Below, piece after piece: positions 13,043 to 24,699 of a stretch of DNA of 64,000 bases (positions are counted from its first letter, which is position 1; each line of letters starts with the position of its first letter). The notes beneath the pieces are model-generated. The model saw only the letters and a list, made by a program, of their open reading frames with translations. It had not been told where the DNA came from and ran no database searches. The translations under genes were made by a program, and so were the position numbers. Location of the stretch: positions 12,896,430 through 12,960,429 of the forward strand of contig CM026427.1 of NCBI GenBank assembly GCA_014871385.1, read 5' to 3'. The stretch comes from Ceratodon purpureus (lineage: Eukaryota > Streptophyta > Bryopsida > Pseudoditrichales > Ditrichaceae).

Positions 13043-15881
13043 ATGGCGAACATGCGAATCTTCACAGTAGTGCTGCTGAGTCTCTTGAGTACTGCGACCG
13101 TCTTCAATTCGGGTATGTACCATAATTTTTGGTCACTAGTTGTGTGATAAGTTGTGACACTGACGGCCCATTGAAGTGATGAAACTTTTAGACTTCGATT
13201 CGCTTGCTGCACACAATTCAGCTTGATGCGGTGAGCAGTATTCCATGAGATATTGATGAATTCGTGCGGAGAATCATAACTACTGTCTCCGCTTTGCACA
13301 TGTTGAACATGCATGTGAATTCTATGTCTCTGAATCATGTTTCTGTCCTGTTTTTGACTGGTCGAGTCATCTCATTATTATGAGGAATTCGAAAAGCGTA
13401 CATGATGGTATCATACTTTCAGTTTCTTTTTGAAAACTACGTCATGAATTCTCTAGCGATGTGTTCTTGAATCAAACTAGCCGAGCACATTATGTTGCAC
13501 AGAGCCTCGCCGCAGAGGCCAGTCCAGCTCTGTTCTGCAGGTAATTTAAGTGATGGTCGGTTTGTCTGTATATCGATCGAACCCGTATTTAGTTATTGCT
13601 TGTGAAATTGATGCACTTCCTTGAGAGAAATTCTGTTACTGAGGCATCTAAACATCATCGCTTCCTTTCGGTTACATGCCCAAGCGGGAAGTCGGAAAGG
13701 GGGGTTTAGTAAAATTAAACAGGGTTTTAAGAGCACAACTTAAACTGATTTAAACAAGAATTGTCTACGAAATCTTGCTGTCCCATGGTCCACTGTTGCT
13801 ATTCTGAGAGAGTACAGTCTGAGACAGAGTTCTTGTTAACTGGTAATTTAGAATACGAACATCTCAGGGCGGGAATTACGAGGATTTACCATTCAGATTT
13901 GGAATATTCTCGTCGCAGAACCCACGAGACTGACACCGGTGCTTCCTTGTTGAAACGTTGTGCAGTGAGCGCGCAGAAGACATCGCTGTTATTCACGTTC
14001 GGTGATTCATATGCCGATGTCGGAAACCTCCCGAAGAGTGGGCCCAATGTAGGCTTTGGATGGGTGTACCCATACGGCATCACATGGCCTCAGAAGCCTG
14101 CAGGGCGATTCTCTGACGGCAAGATTCAGACTGATTGGATCGGTAAGCCCTGAACCCTCGTGCTCGCCCTTCTCAATCTCTTGATGAACAACTTTTGCAC
14201 TCGTAGTGCAAAGCTCATCATCATCAAGATATCACAACTTCTGAAGCCCTATGTCTTTCACTCTCCGGGTAATCCTCTGACTGTTCATGAATGCTAACCA
14301 TTAATTATTCTGTTTTTCCTCTTGTGGTTTTACAGCGGACTTGCTGAACCTACCCAACTATCCGCCTCCGTACTTCCTCTCCTCCGGTCAAGACACCTCC
14401 TCAGGAGTGAACTTTGCAGTTGCCGGTTCCGGAGTGACACTAGCATTGAACCCAATCTCGCTCGGCGGGCAGGTCGACAATTTCGAACTTTTTCTTCGTA
14501 CCGACCCTTACTCTAAGGAAGCACTTGCGAACTCCTTGACACTTGTGTCGGTTGTTGGCAATGACTACTTGGCCTTCAAGGGCACAACCTCCGCCGTAAG
14601 CTTCACACTTATCCCTAAATCCAATTCTCAACATTAAATTATGGTAATCTACCCCTAATTGCGCTCTGGCTAATGATCGGCACCAACTGATTTGGCAGGA
14701 ATTGTTCGTGTTCGTCGAGACTGTGGTGTCTGGAATCCAAGCCAACTTGCAACGTCTATATGACCTCGGGCTCCGCAATGTCATGGTCGCGAACCTCTTC
14801 CAGACTGATTGTGCCCCCTTGTTCACTCGCAAGAACGGCTACACCAAGTGCACCGGGGAGGATGGCCCCTTCCCGCAAATTCATAACGCCTTCCTCCTGG
14901 GCGCCGTCCAGAGCATCAACGCGCAGAACCCGGGCGCGCGCTTCATTATCTTGGACCAGTATGCCGCATTCGACCGCCTGTTTAAGGACGCGAACGCCAA
15001 CGGCTTTACTGACGGTTTGAAGCCATGCTGCCGCGGCACCAGCAACTCGACCAAGTGCGGCGACGTAGAATCCCAGACGCAGAAGTGGTTGTACACTGTG
15101 TGTAAGAAGAGGGGGCGTGCCATCTTCTGGGACGATGTCCATCCGTCCATGTGGGCATGGAACTACATCGTCAACCTCTACGCAAATCAGCCCGGCTACA
15201 CATTGCTCGCCGACGCGCCCACTCTGAAGCAATGGTTGAACATCAACGACGCCGTGCAAGAGCCCATCGCCGCTCCCATGCCCGCACCAAGTAACTATTC
15301 AATTCCATAAACTGTTTGACATCCTTTTCTCTCTCTCTCTCTCTGTTTCTCATGACAAATCTATCAGCTTCTTCGTGAACAACCTGTATACATTCCCTAA
15401 CATACTTAATGTTTTTGCAGACATGACTGCGGCTGCCGGAGCAGTGCAAGCGGCTCTGAACTATCTGTTGGACAAGACGCAGTACTCCGAAGCTATCGGC
15501 CTCCTCCAGTCGTTTAACTACGAGGCTGTCCTTGGCGATTATCCCAACCAGGTGGTGACTGTCTTCCTGCCGAACAACGATGCACTTGCGTCCCCAAGCT
15601 CAAGGCCTTTCATTGACAGGATATTCGCCACCAACAAAGTGGGTAACGTTGCGCTTTACCATCTGGAGAGCGGGTACTATGACCTGAACGCCATCGTGAC
15701 AAACAAGCCTGCTTCCATCACCTCAGTATCAGGGGCGCAAGTGCCTCTATCGTACCCAGCTGATGGTGTCTACGTTGGACCGAATGCGCAAGCGAAGGTA
15801 GTCGATCCCAATTTATACTCAGTGCCGGGGCAGGTAGTGATCCACGGTATCGATCATGTGCTCATGCCTCCTGGCGTGTAA
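13043..15881 (+). CDS. Secreted GDSL (SGNH) hydrolase fused to a FAS1 fasciclin domain
   Basis: Five exons (13043-13112, 13966-14142, 14336-14595, 14699-15290, 15421-15881) join in perfect phase with GT/AG borders to give 519 aa. Exon 1 encodes a signal peptide (MANMRIFTVVLLSLLSTATVF) with a likely VSA|Q cleavage site just across the first intron. The SGNH core has block I FGDSYADVGN (Ser38), block II GVNFAVAGSG, block III GNDY (Asn about 158) and block V DDVHP (Asp314, His317), so the catalytic set is complete. A short Pro/Ala linker (APMPAPN) leads into one full FAS1 domain (about 368-519) with H1 TVFLPNNDAL, the YH motif and H2 VIHGIDHVLMPP. It is likely an apoplastic esterase/lipase tethered to wall or matrix partners by FAS1. 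No GPI signal is visible. The fusion is the odd point; the family calls are secure. Confidence 0.9.
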
Positions 15882-15889
15882 GATGATTC

Positions 15890-16580
15890 ACAAATTTTCC
15901 TTTTCATGAAGTTGGTAGAGATCGATCAGGGATTTTGGTGTAACTCTGATTTGTGTTCACTGCTAGTCATCGGGGAAGATGATCTCGAAGAAGATTGAGC
16001 ATTAGCTTTCCAGAATGTGTATAGGTGAGTATAAGTTAGGTACTCCGCTGGTCCGGAGAGGAAACCCTTTCGGCGGTCAGTGGGCGATCGATGGTTCAAT
16101 GCTTTGCCGAGGTTAGGTCCCCATACACTGATGTGCACAGAATAAGACGCCTTCGGCAGTTGTAATTTGTGATCGTGTACACTTGTTTCGCAATGTAAAT
16201 GAAAAGAGCTTTGACGCTCTCTGTAGTCTTATCTCTATGAGTCCTCCACAATTGTAAACACGAGTCTCTGTTGATATTTGAGGGAGATCTGACGCTGATA
16301 CTCCCGTAGACGATGGTATCCTTTACTCAGTGAGCAATATGAATAACTTTGGTCTGTTCCTACACTTTTGAACTAAGTTACTGCATTGGCATGATTCATT
16401 TCAAATTCAAGAGTCTCTCCATAGTAAGTATAACAAATGTTATAATAGTCAAATTCAAGCACAGACCTGAGACAGATAAGCTTTCCACTTGGGATAATTT
16501 ATGTGTTAACCTATAAGGAAGGAAATGTTTAACAATATGTGCACATTTGCCTCGCAATGGTTCACAACCGACTTGAATTA
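15890..16580. other. 3' flank of the GDSL-FAS1 gene
   Basis: Probable 3' UTR and downstream intergenic DNA. No coding region or RNA gene is recognised. Confidence 0.4.
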
Positions 16581-16581
16581 C

Positions 16582-16929
16582 TAGTGGGAGTCACACTAGA
16601 GAAACCTCGGGGAATGTCCATTCTCCCGGAATGTTACTTCATCCAAGTAGAAGTTACCTTGAGTTACCATTCTCCCACTTCATGGAAGTATGATGAGGTG
16701 TCACTCTCTCCTCCAACCTCAATGTCCATTCTCAAGGAAGCGCTTCCGTCTCCCCAAGAGCATGGAAGCGCTTCCTTGAGAATGGACATTGAGGTTGGAG
16801 GAGAGAGTGACACCTCATCATACTTCCATGAAGTGGGAGAATGGTAACTCAAGGTAACTTCTACTTGGATGAAGTAACATTCCGGGAGAATGGACATTCC
16901 CCGAGGTTTCTCTAGTGTGACTCCCACTA
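16582..16929. repeat. Near-perfect 166-bp inverted repeat with a 16-nt spacer
   Basis: The left arm 16582-16747 and right arm 16764-16929 are reverse complements along their length by eye, separated by GTCTCCCCAAGAGCAT. Transcription of either strand would give a very stable ~166-bp hairpin. Each arm holds an internal partial duplication of AATGTCCATTCTC. No terminal signature or clear target duplication was found. Candidates are a recent foldback MITE, a young inverted duplication, or a hairpin locus producing small RNAs. Confidence 0.95.
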
Positions 16930-19180
16930 CTGGTACTTAGTGAGACTTGTCTTTCTAGGGTTTCACAAGTCTCGTCTTTGTACACTGGTAGCAAATGTGT
17001 CCCTTTTTATCTATTTTGAGCCATTGGAGGTGCTAATGAGTTAACCCCTAAACTCCCAGGCAACCAAAATGTGGTCGCCTGCTATTTTGGGCAGGGTCCC
17101 ACAGTGTCAAAAATAACTTTCAAGTTTTGAGATTCTGTATGTGGATTCTCTAGATCAATACGTACATGCCAAGCTTTGTTTCATAAGATTTGGTTATGTA
17201 ATGCAAAAGTTATGATGGTTGAAGGTAAATAATCTCAACGCGGGCAGCCACAAAAATTTCAAATATATTTTTCAAAAATAATTAAAAATATCATCATTTT
17301 GTAGAGATTCATATTTAAATAGAATGCTTTGATTCAGTCCATTCCAACAAGTGAGGTAAAAGATATGACAAGTCATGTTATGCGGGCAGTTTAGTCAAGT
17401 CTTCATGAAAAAAAACTTTAAGAGCTCATTTTGAATACAATTTTGACAATTTTTCAAAAATAAAAATTGGAAAAGTTTTTGTTATGTATCACATCATTTT
17501 TACCGTTGAAAGTAACGTTATCCACTTTTATGTGGATGTAATTAGCAATTTAGTTTTTCCTTGTATTCATTATTGTATTTAGATTTACATATCTTTTGAA
17601 GATGAAAATCTAGGTTTTTTCGTTTGATATTTTTTGTGTAGATTCTCAAGTCATTTTTATATTAGAATATGGAGTTGACCATTTCAAGTTTGTAAAGCAT
17701 ATTTTTTGAAAATTCATTGAAAGTGAGATTTCAACTTTTTGAAGGATTGAAAAGGACTTGTTTTTTAACTTTGAACATTATGATCTTGAAATTGGTGTTG
17801 TATTTTTCTCTAAAACTTTGGAAAAGAATGTCTCAATAAGTTAGCTATAAGATCCTACGGTTGAAATTGCAAAAAAATGTCATAAAATTGGAAAAACTAA
17901 CTTACTTCACAAAGGAGTGTTGAAGGGCAGTTTTTGATGTGAATTCATGGTGGGCATTTAGGGGTTAAGTTTGTCATAACAAAGAAGAAAAAGTGGCACT
18001 TTTCTGGATCATGTTTATTTAGTCAAAAGTGATACTTTTGTTAGGTACTATGTGATTTGCAGTGAATATGTAATGACTCATAGAATTGAACTATTTGGAT
18101 TAAATCTTTCATTGACGAGCTATAGCATGATAGCATAAGGTAATAGAATAAAATTTCATATATGTTTTTAAGGAAATAATGTATTGCATTGTCCTAGAAA
18201 GTCTTGAGTAAAAATAATTTTGGGAGTGAATGTATTTCAAAGTGGCCAATAATTTCTTTTTCAATTTTTCCAAAATTCATTAGAGTTTTTTAAAGATGCC
18301 GCAAACAATAAAGGATTGAAAGAAAACCTTATACTATTAATGATCCTTTAGTTAAGTATGACATGTGCTATTATACAAGTTTTAAAAAAGAGCACTTAAA
18401 TAAGTGCCTTTAAAATACTAATAAAATTAAGCAATCCAAAAATATAGAAGTATCTCCATTCTTTTTGATGTCACATCCCAATCCATCACAACAAATTTCG
18501 TTCATAACTTATCAACATTTAAAAAGAAATCAAACTTATTCAAAAATTTTAATTTTAGTTTTCAAACATCATTAAAAAAAACATTGGTCATAACAATCAC
18601 AAATCTAAACACACAAATGTTATCTAATTTAGTTCAAAATCTATAACTTCATTTTCAAGATCAACTTATAATCTTTCTCTCTACTTATATTTTAAAAACA
18701 AATCTTTGCAATTACACAAAATCTAGAGACAAGTGAGGACCTTTACGACTTAAAACATCTTATTTTTCCAGCAAACATCCGTTACTGCATTTAATCTTTT
18801 TAATTACCAAATGTTTGGAAGGAATGCAAAATTCTCCCCTCTGAGTCTAAATGAAGGCTCAAGGCCCTTTCAAACAAACACGGGCAATAGCAATCTCTTA
18901 TATTAAATGCAAAGAGTGTCAGAAACCAATGTCACTATCCCTATGTCACAATATCCATTATTTTTTCATCCAAGTCTTCCATCCGCCAATTATCATCCAA
19001 TATCTCATTATATATCATTTTCATTCATTTTCATTGATTTACATGTTTTGTTGACTATTTTCATCTACACACAAATTTCCCAATTTCTTTCCATCAACAT
19101 TCTTCGCAAGAGGGTCCATGTTTCTCGATCATGTATTTTTTTTGGGTTTTGTGTTGCATTACAACACGGGTTTTTGCTAG
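16930..19180. other. AT-rich intergenic region, nothing recognised
   Basis: About 2.2 kb of AT-rich DNA with no supported coding region, repeats or RNA genes. Confidence 0.5.
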
Positions 19181-19182
19181 CA

Positions 19183-19420
19183 AAACTTTATGACGAATTC
19201 GCCATTAGGCCCTTTGGGACCGGAACGGGCAGAAGTAGCAAAACTTTGTGACGAATCCGCCCTTCGACCCTTTGAAATAAAAGACGGGCAGAGAGCAGCA
19301 AATCTTTCGCTTTTTGGCGCAGTGGGGCAGGGCCGGGCCGGGCAGAAGTAGAAAAACTTTGTGATGAATTCGCCCTTCGGCCCCTTGGGATCGGAAAATG
19401 CACGAATTGCCTGCAGAAGC
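19183..19420 (+). repeat. Three imperfect direct repeats upstream of the uL18m gene
   Basis: A unit containing GCAAAACTTTGTGACGAAT followed by CGCCCTTCGGCCCTTTGG and GGGCAGAAGTAG occurs three times, near 19186, 19235 and 19348. It lies immediately upstream of the ribosomal protein start and may overlap its promoter or 5' leader. Confidence 0.75.
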
Positions 19421-19520
19421 ACACGAGGAGAAATTAGGGTTTGGTTGCGGGATGCGGAAGGCTTGAATTCACAGATTGGCGAGGGAGGGAGGGTGGTGGG
19501 GAGGTGCGATTGCGGGCTCC

Positions 19521-19862
19521 ATGGCGGCCAAGATGGGGTCCGTGTCGAGGATGACCAAGTACCTGAAGCCTTACGAGCTCAAGCTCCACTTCTCCAACAA
19601 GTACGTGCGCTCCATGGTGGTTCACAAGCCCACCAGTCACACGGTGGTGGCGGCGACGTCGCAGGAGAAGGATCTGCGGGAGGAGCTGCCTGTCACGGGG
19701 GACGTTGCGGCGGCCACGCGTATTGCAGAGATTCTGGCGTCGAGGTTGAAGGTGAAGGATATTCCGGCAGTCACGTATGAGCTCAAGAAGGGTGAGCGGT
19801 ACCACGGGAAGATTAAGGCGTTCGTAGATAGTCTCCGGGAAAATGGCATTCAATTAATTTAG
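19521..19862 (+). CDS. Mitochondrial-type ribosomal protein uL18 (L18p/L5e family)
   Basis: Single-exon 113-aa protein matching the plant L18p/L5e family of small, probably mitochondrial, large-subunit proteins that contact 5S rRNA. Diagnostic stretches are LKPYELKLHFSNKYVRSMVVH, SQEKDLRE, DVAAATRIAEILASRL, KDIPAV, and GERYHGKIKAFVDSLRENGI. The ATG at 19521 was chosen because homologous proteins begin close to this point; an in-frame ATG 45 nt upstream gives an improbable Gly/Trp-rich extension. The stop is followed by AT-rich 3' sequence. The short basic start could serve as organelle targeting. Confidence 0.9.
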   Translation: MAAKMGSVSRMTKYLKPYELKLHFSNKYVRSMVVHKPTSHTVVAATSQEKDLREELPVTGDVAAATRIAEILASRLKVKDIPAVTYELKKGERYHGKIKAFVDSLRENGIQLI

Positions 19863-19869
19863 GGTTTCG

Positions 19870-21240
19870 CCAAGGTTTAGTAGACAATTTTAGCGGAGTT
19901 TGAGTGGGGTTAATTTGCACGAAGGGCTTGGCATGGAGGTTCTGAGTAGCTGAGGATGGTGCTGATGGTCGATGGCCATGTAATCTCTTGATTTCCCCTG
20001 CATAGAGTTTAAACATTTTCTCTTCTTTCTCTATTTTGTGCTTTAGCTCCTGAGTAGTGGTGGTGGTTTAGGGTTTGGATTTGATCGCCTTCTCGCACAC
20101 TGTGAGTGTTGAGTGGTTCATTCTGGAATGGAACGATTGGTGTCTGAGGTTGGAGTTTCCTGTAGCGCTGAAATTTTCTGCTCCGGCAGTTGAATTGGGA
20201 GAGGACGAGATGATCCGATTTTCATGATTTCATTCCTGAGTTTCGGACTGTGTCACTTTTATAATCTCACGGGCTGTTTAAGTTACGGCATGAGTGGGAT
20301 TTGAGGAACGGGATATGGTGGGAAAGGTACTGAGGATATGCAAGTCAAGGTGGTTGATTTGAATTTGCGCTCACCGCTGGGGAGGTTGCGATCATGAATT
20401 CGTGTAAGTGAGTGCCTGGTAGTTGATCTGCTGGTCCGGAGAGGAAATACTATCGACGGTCTGTGGGTGACGGCTCTATGCTTGCTGGGAGGAGGTTCCG
20501 ACATACGGATGTGATCTTGTACACTGGTTTCACGTGTGCTGCTAGACTATCTACAAGAGCTCACTACGCCGACCTCAGCCAAGTTGCTTTGACGCTCACT
20601 TGTTGATGTTGCAGATTAGCCACCCCAAGGTTGCCTTCAGATTGTTTGTAGTGCATCAGAAAGTTTGGAATTCTGATGCTTGTGTTGGTCTTGCGAGGAA
20701 GAGTAATATCACAGCGACACGGTATTGCTGCGGGTTGACAGCATTCAATAGTCGGCATTAGCCGGGAGTTGTGTCGGGCGATGGAACAGGGCTATGTTGT
20801 ACTGTACTGTGGGAAGGGGGATCGATTCCACTGGGAATTGGGGTACAGTCATATTGGTTGGCAGGTTCTGTTGAAAAAACATTTATAAATTTGTGAAGTA
20901 GCTTGAGGTGCAAGTAATGGTGCATGTTCTCAAACGTAGGTGGACTTACATTAGAGTTGTGAAACCAATCTCTTGTCGGTGACAGCAACTGCTTGATGTC
21001 TTGCACTAGATCTCCATCAGGTGAAGTTTGTTCAGATGCATATCTTCCAAGATGTGCATCAATGAGCTTATATCATCGTGACTCAGTTTCGACTCATCGC
21101 TTGGCCTATGAGCTCGCGCGGCGCTGAGTGATTGTGTGCCCAAACCTTGCAACTAATGCTGCCCATAACTGGTTGTAGCTAATTGTGTTTTTTGCAACCA
21201 ATCAACAGGGCAAGGTTTGACGAGCAACTCGTGCTAGAAA
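19870..21240. other. Intergenic region downstream of uL18m
   Basis: No supported gene. The first part is the likely 3' UTR of the ribosomal protein gene. Confidence 0.4.
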
Positions 21241-21282
21241 CCGATCGACCCAGCTGATCGATCCACTTCCTAGGGCCTCGTT

Positions 21283-21543
21283 TTGCATAATTGTTTTGAC
21301 TCCACGGCGAATCCGGTTGGTTCTATTGTGCCCGTAGCGTACAACAACACGGGGGGAGTGGCGCCGGACTGGCTCAACAAAGCGACAACGCATGGCAATA
21401 GACGGCTGGTCGGGCTTCTATCCATGCCCGGCCTGGTGATCCTCTACGGCAGTATCGTGAAGAAGAAACGGGTCATGAACTCTGCTTTCATGGCATTGCA
21501 TGCGTTTGCCGCAACGCATTTAGGCTGGGTCACTTGGGGCTAA
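21283..21543 (+). pseudogene. Decayed first-exon fragment of an AMT2-type ammonium transporter
   Basis: The frame contains PDWLNK, then MPGLVILYGSIVKKK and NSAFMALHAFAAT, typical of the N-terminal region and first membrane helix of plant AMT2/MEP-type ammonium transporters. The conserved DNAWQ segment is visible only in a shifted frame with a TAG (near 21383-21400), so a pair of indels and a nonsense change have occurred. The frame ends in TAA right before a GGTAAGT donor-like site. No further AMT exons follow, so I call it a nonfunctional fragment. Confidence 0.8.
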
Positions 21544-21549
21544 GGTAAG

Positions 21550-22490
21550 TCTTAATAGCATCGAGCAACTGACGCTCTTTAATTTGGTGTTGTCAAGGAA
21601 AAAAAATCTTAATATGCCTTATTCTGGTTCTCTGGTACGTGAGTTTTAGGCTGGAGTGATCCATAAGGCTGGTGTTTTTCAAAAAGGCTCCAAAATTTTC
21701 CGGCAGATTGACTGGTAGAGAAAGTGAACTAGTTTATTGAGTTTGCACTTGTTTTTCCTGCATTCAATCTGTATAGAATTCTAGCTGAACCTGCATGTTA
21801 ACCGATATAGTCATTTCAAGATCTACCATTGCGCCAAGTTAGAGCACCTGCGTCCGCGTCGTGAAGAAACATTTCCTGCTTTGTTTTCAGCGAAGAATTT
21901 CAAGCCAGAGTGGACATCTGAGTAAGCAATTAACCGTGACTACTTTTCAGACACAGCCACTCCTCGAAAAGGTGGGCGGGCGGAACCAATGAGATGGCTT
22001 CTGATTAGGGATAAACAATACCTTTACCCACAATCTCAAAGATGTGGTGGCACCTCCACGCTCAATTTCAAAGTCTCAATTTAGCTTATTGTTTCATACT
22101 TGCTTACTATTTACATAAATCATGTTTCCTTGTGTTCTTCAAAGTTGACATATGTCTAGAGGAGAGATGTGTTATAGTACTTATTTCATTTTAGAATGTT
22201 TGGCAACTCTCTACATCAATGCAATACATGCATACATGTGGTATAGGAAGGAGGGGTAGAAGTTGTGCACTCAAAAGTCGAGGAAGTTGTGTAGGGGAGA
22301 GGAATTGTGCAAGGGTTGTGCGAAGTTTTGCATGCATAGGTCGTTGTACAGTCAGGTACAGCTCATTTACGAATTCTTGTTTGCAGCCCAAATGCACAGG
22401 GAAGTTCATGAACTTGGCAAAGGTGTATCATGCTCAAAAACAATCTGATTTTCAAACCGAAAGTTGCTGTGGGTTCCTACTGAGGAGTAC
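21550..22490. other. Intergenic region, nothing recognised
   Basis: No supported coding region or RNA gene between the AMT fragment and the Tc1-like transposase. Confidence 0.4.
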
Positions 22491-22565
22491 TTTATTTACC
22501 AAAAAAAAAAAATTACATGAAAACTTTGAAATAATGAAACATTGTAGAATTAATGTGCAAACTAC

Positions 22566-23579
22566 CTACCATTGAGTGCTACCCCACCTTGCTAAAATCA
22601 CAGCTTGCATTCGTCTAGGCATGGTTTGAATCAGCCGTTGGAGTTGTTCAAGAGAAATGTCATTCCAAATGACTTGAATGACTGCCCTCATTTCTTCCTT
22701 GTTGCGTAGTCTCTTGTAATAACGAAGCTTGTTTTTCATGGTTTTTCAAAGGTTCTCAATGGGGTTCAAGTCAGGTGAATTTGCACGCCATTGCAATTTC
22801 TGAATGCCATGTGCTTATTTCCAAAGTCCAGAAAGCTTAATACGATGCATAGGAGTACCATCTTCCATTAGGAGAAGTTCATGTGATGCATCGTGCATGA
22901 AATAAAAGCCATAGAGAACACTATCATAGACATATTCCACAAAAGGAAATGCTGTTTGCTCCCCTTCTGGTAAAAAAACAAGAGGACTCTTGTCAAAACC
23001 TGTGAATGCTCCCCACACCATAACGGATGTTCTCCCTGATTTGAATGTTGGCGCAAGACATTGGTCGGCATATTTTTCATGACCTTTTCTCCTAACTCGA
23101 ATCCGTCGAGAATCTTTACCCAATTCAAAAGAATATTCATCGGTCCAGGTAATCTTTGACCAATCCTCGGCTGTCCAATGCCTGTATCTACGAGCAAATT
23201 CTAATTTTTTTTTTCTATGAATAACACTAAGAAAGGGTTTCCTTATAGCTACTCGACTTCCAAATCCAACTTGTCGGATGTAAGTGCAGATGGTGTTTCT
23301 ATGAACACCAAAACTCTCTGCAATTTATATTGAATTTAATCGATGATCTCCATGAACAAGGCATGCTAGATCTCTAACTGTACGATCATATAGCTTTGGT
23401 GGTCGCGGTTTAGGTTTCTGAGTGATATTCGATCCAAATTTCTTCCACTTTGTCAAAACTGTGGAAACAGTAGAACGAGGCATTCCTAGTAATTCTGCAA
23501 TCCATCCAGATTTAATCCCTGCATTCCTCAATTCTATGATTAGATCCCTCTGATGATTGCTCAATGTTCGTGTGCGCAT
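22566..23579 (-). pseudogene. Tc1-like (DD34E) transposase with three nonsense codons
   Basis: One continuous minus-strand frame of 338 codons, normal length for Tc1. It starts MRTRTLSNHQRDLIIELRNA (paired helix-turn-helix), continues with PRPPKLYDRTVRDLA, and has the catalytic positions in ITWTDEYSF (first Asp), LLMEDGTPMH (second Asp) and SPDLNPIENL (Glu). The spacing between the second Asp and Glu is 34 residues, so it is DD34E. Three internal stops interrupt it: TAA near 23325, TAA near 22815, and a TGA where the NLW motif should be. No frameshift is needed, so inactivation is recent. Matching terminal inverted repeats were not found. Plants usually carry mariner-like DD39D elements, so a Tc1 type is noteworthy. 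Confidence 0.9.
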
Positions 23580-23960
23580 GATGATCTGTAGATTGCAATT
23601 AGGTCTATGAGAATTGAAGAAACATTTGAGAATTCATTGTACTTCAAGTTGAACCAATATCGAATCAATATCCACTTCAAGCTGCCTGAACTAGCATCTC
23701 AACAAACTAGCATCTCAACAGATCTATGCAGAAGAAGTGCTTGCAAATTATCCCATAAGCTGCGGCGCTCGGCAATCTCACAAATATAAATACCCGTCCT
23801 CGAGCTGCTGAGCATAACCGAGCTGAATCTGAGCATTCATGAACTGAGTGCATTCAATGCATTTCGGGGAATGCAGAGGAGATGTCCTATGGCTCGGGAA
23901 CCTTGCTGCCAAGTATGCGTGGAGCTTGAATGCATTGAGAAGTTAGGCATGTTATACCTA

Positions 23961-24695
23961 GGGGGAAGCACAATAAAGTGGACCAAAAAAGTGCTTAACT
24001 ATTTGACAATTTTAGCCCGTTGTGTAAACATGCGAGAAAGTGGCATCTAAAACTTCTTGATGGGAAATTAAGTTTGGGATACGGAAAATAGACTTAATGT
24101 ACTACAACTTCCAAAATTTGCGTTTGTAGTTGTTGAGTTGAGACACCTCTATGAACACCACAAAGTTGAACAAAGTGAATGTAGTCATTTGGAAAAGTGA
24201 CCGTATTTTATTGTGGTTTTGACAGAAATTACTTTTGACTTCGCGGGGCCCTTCGTTTGTACATTACGCTTGTAGAAATGATCTGGGTGGCTTTGTTTAC
24301 AATCCTAGATTGGCGAGAAGTACCGTAGGGACGTTTTTAAAACATTGTTTTCTGCAAGACTTTCTGTGAGGTTTTTTTCACCAAACCTTGTTTTTAAAAT
24401 TGGAAAAAACATCCTCTAAAGACAATAGAGGGCCCCAAGTGAAGAAATTAAGACTTTGGAAAATTTCATTTTCATGATTTAGAACTAGCGGTTAAATTAA
24501 GTTTCAATTGAAGATGTTTTTTCATAGAGATGCTTTTAAGATACCTTATGACACCTTTAAAAGTGACTAAAATGCTCAAAAACTACACCAAAATGCTCAA
24601 AATCAGCTTTGAGCAATAAAAAACAGCACACTTCATATTCACTTTCTAGTGATCACATGTTGCACTTTGTGGTACACTTTATTGTGCTCTCCCCC
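23961..24695. mobile_element. 735-bp nonautonomous TIR element
   Basis: Left end GGGGGAAGCACAATAAAGTG and right end (reverse complement) GGGGGAGAGCACAATAAAGTG; similarity extends about 40 bp inward (ACCA-AAAAGTGC). No transposase is inside. It lies 380 bp from the Tc1-like transposase, which could be its relative, but the TIR was not found at the transposase's own flanks. Confidence 0.8.
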
Positions 24696-24699
24696 ACCT

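Noticed and set aside
14440-15259. Minus-strand open frames across the GDSL exons
   Set aside because: Antisense shadows of a well-supported spliced gene.
16539-16927. Two near-identical proteins on opposite strands
   Set aside because: They are the two arms of the inverted repeat read in mirror frames.
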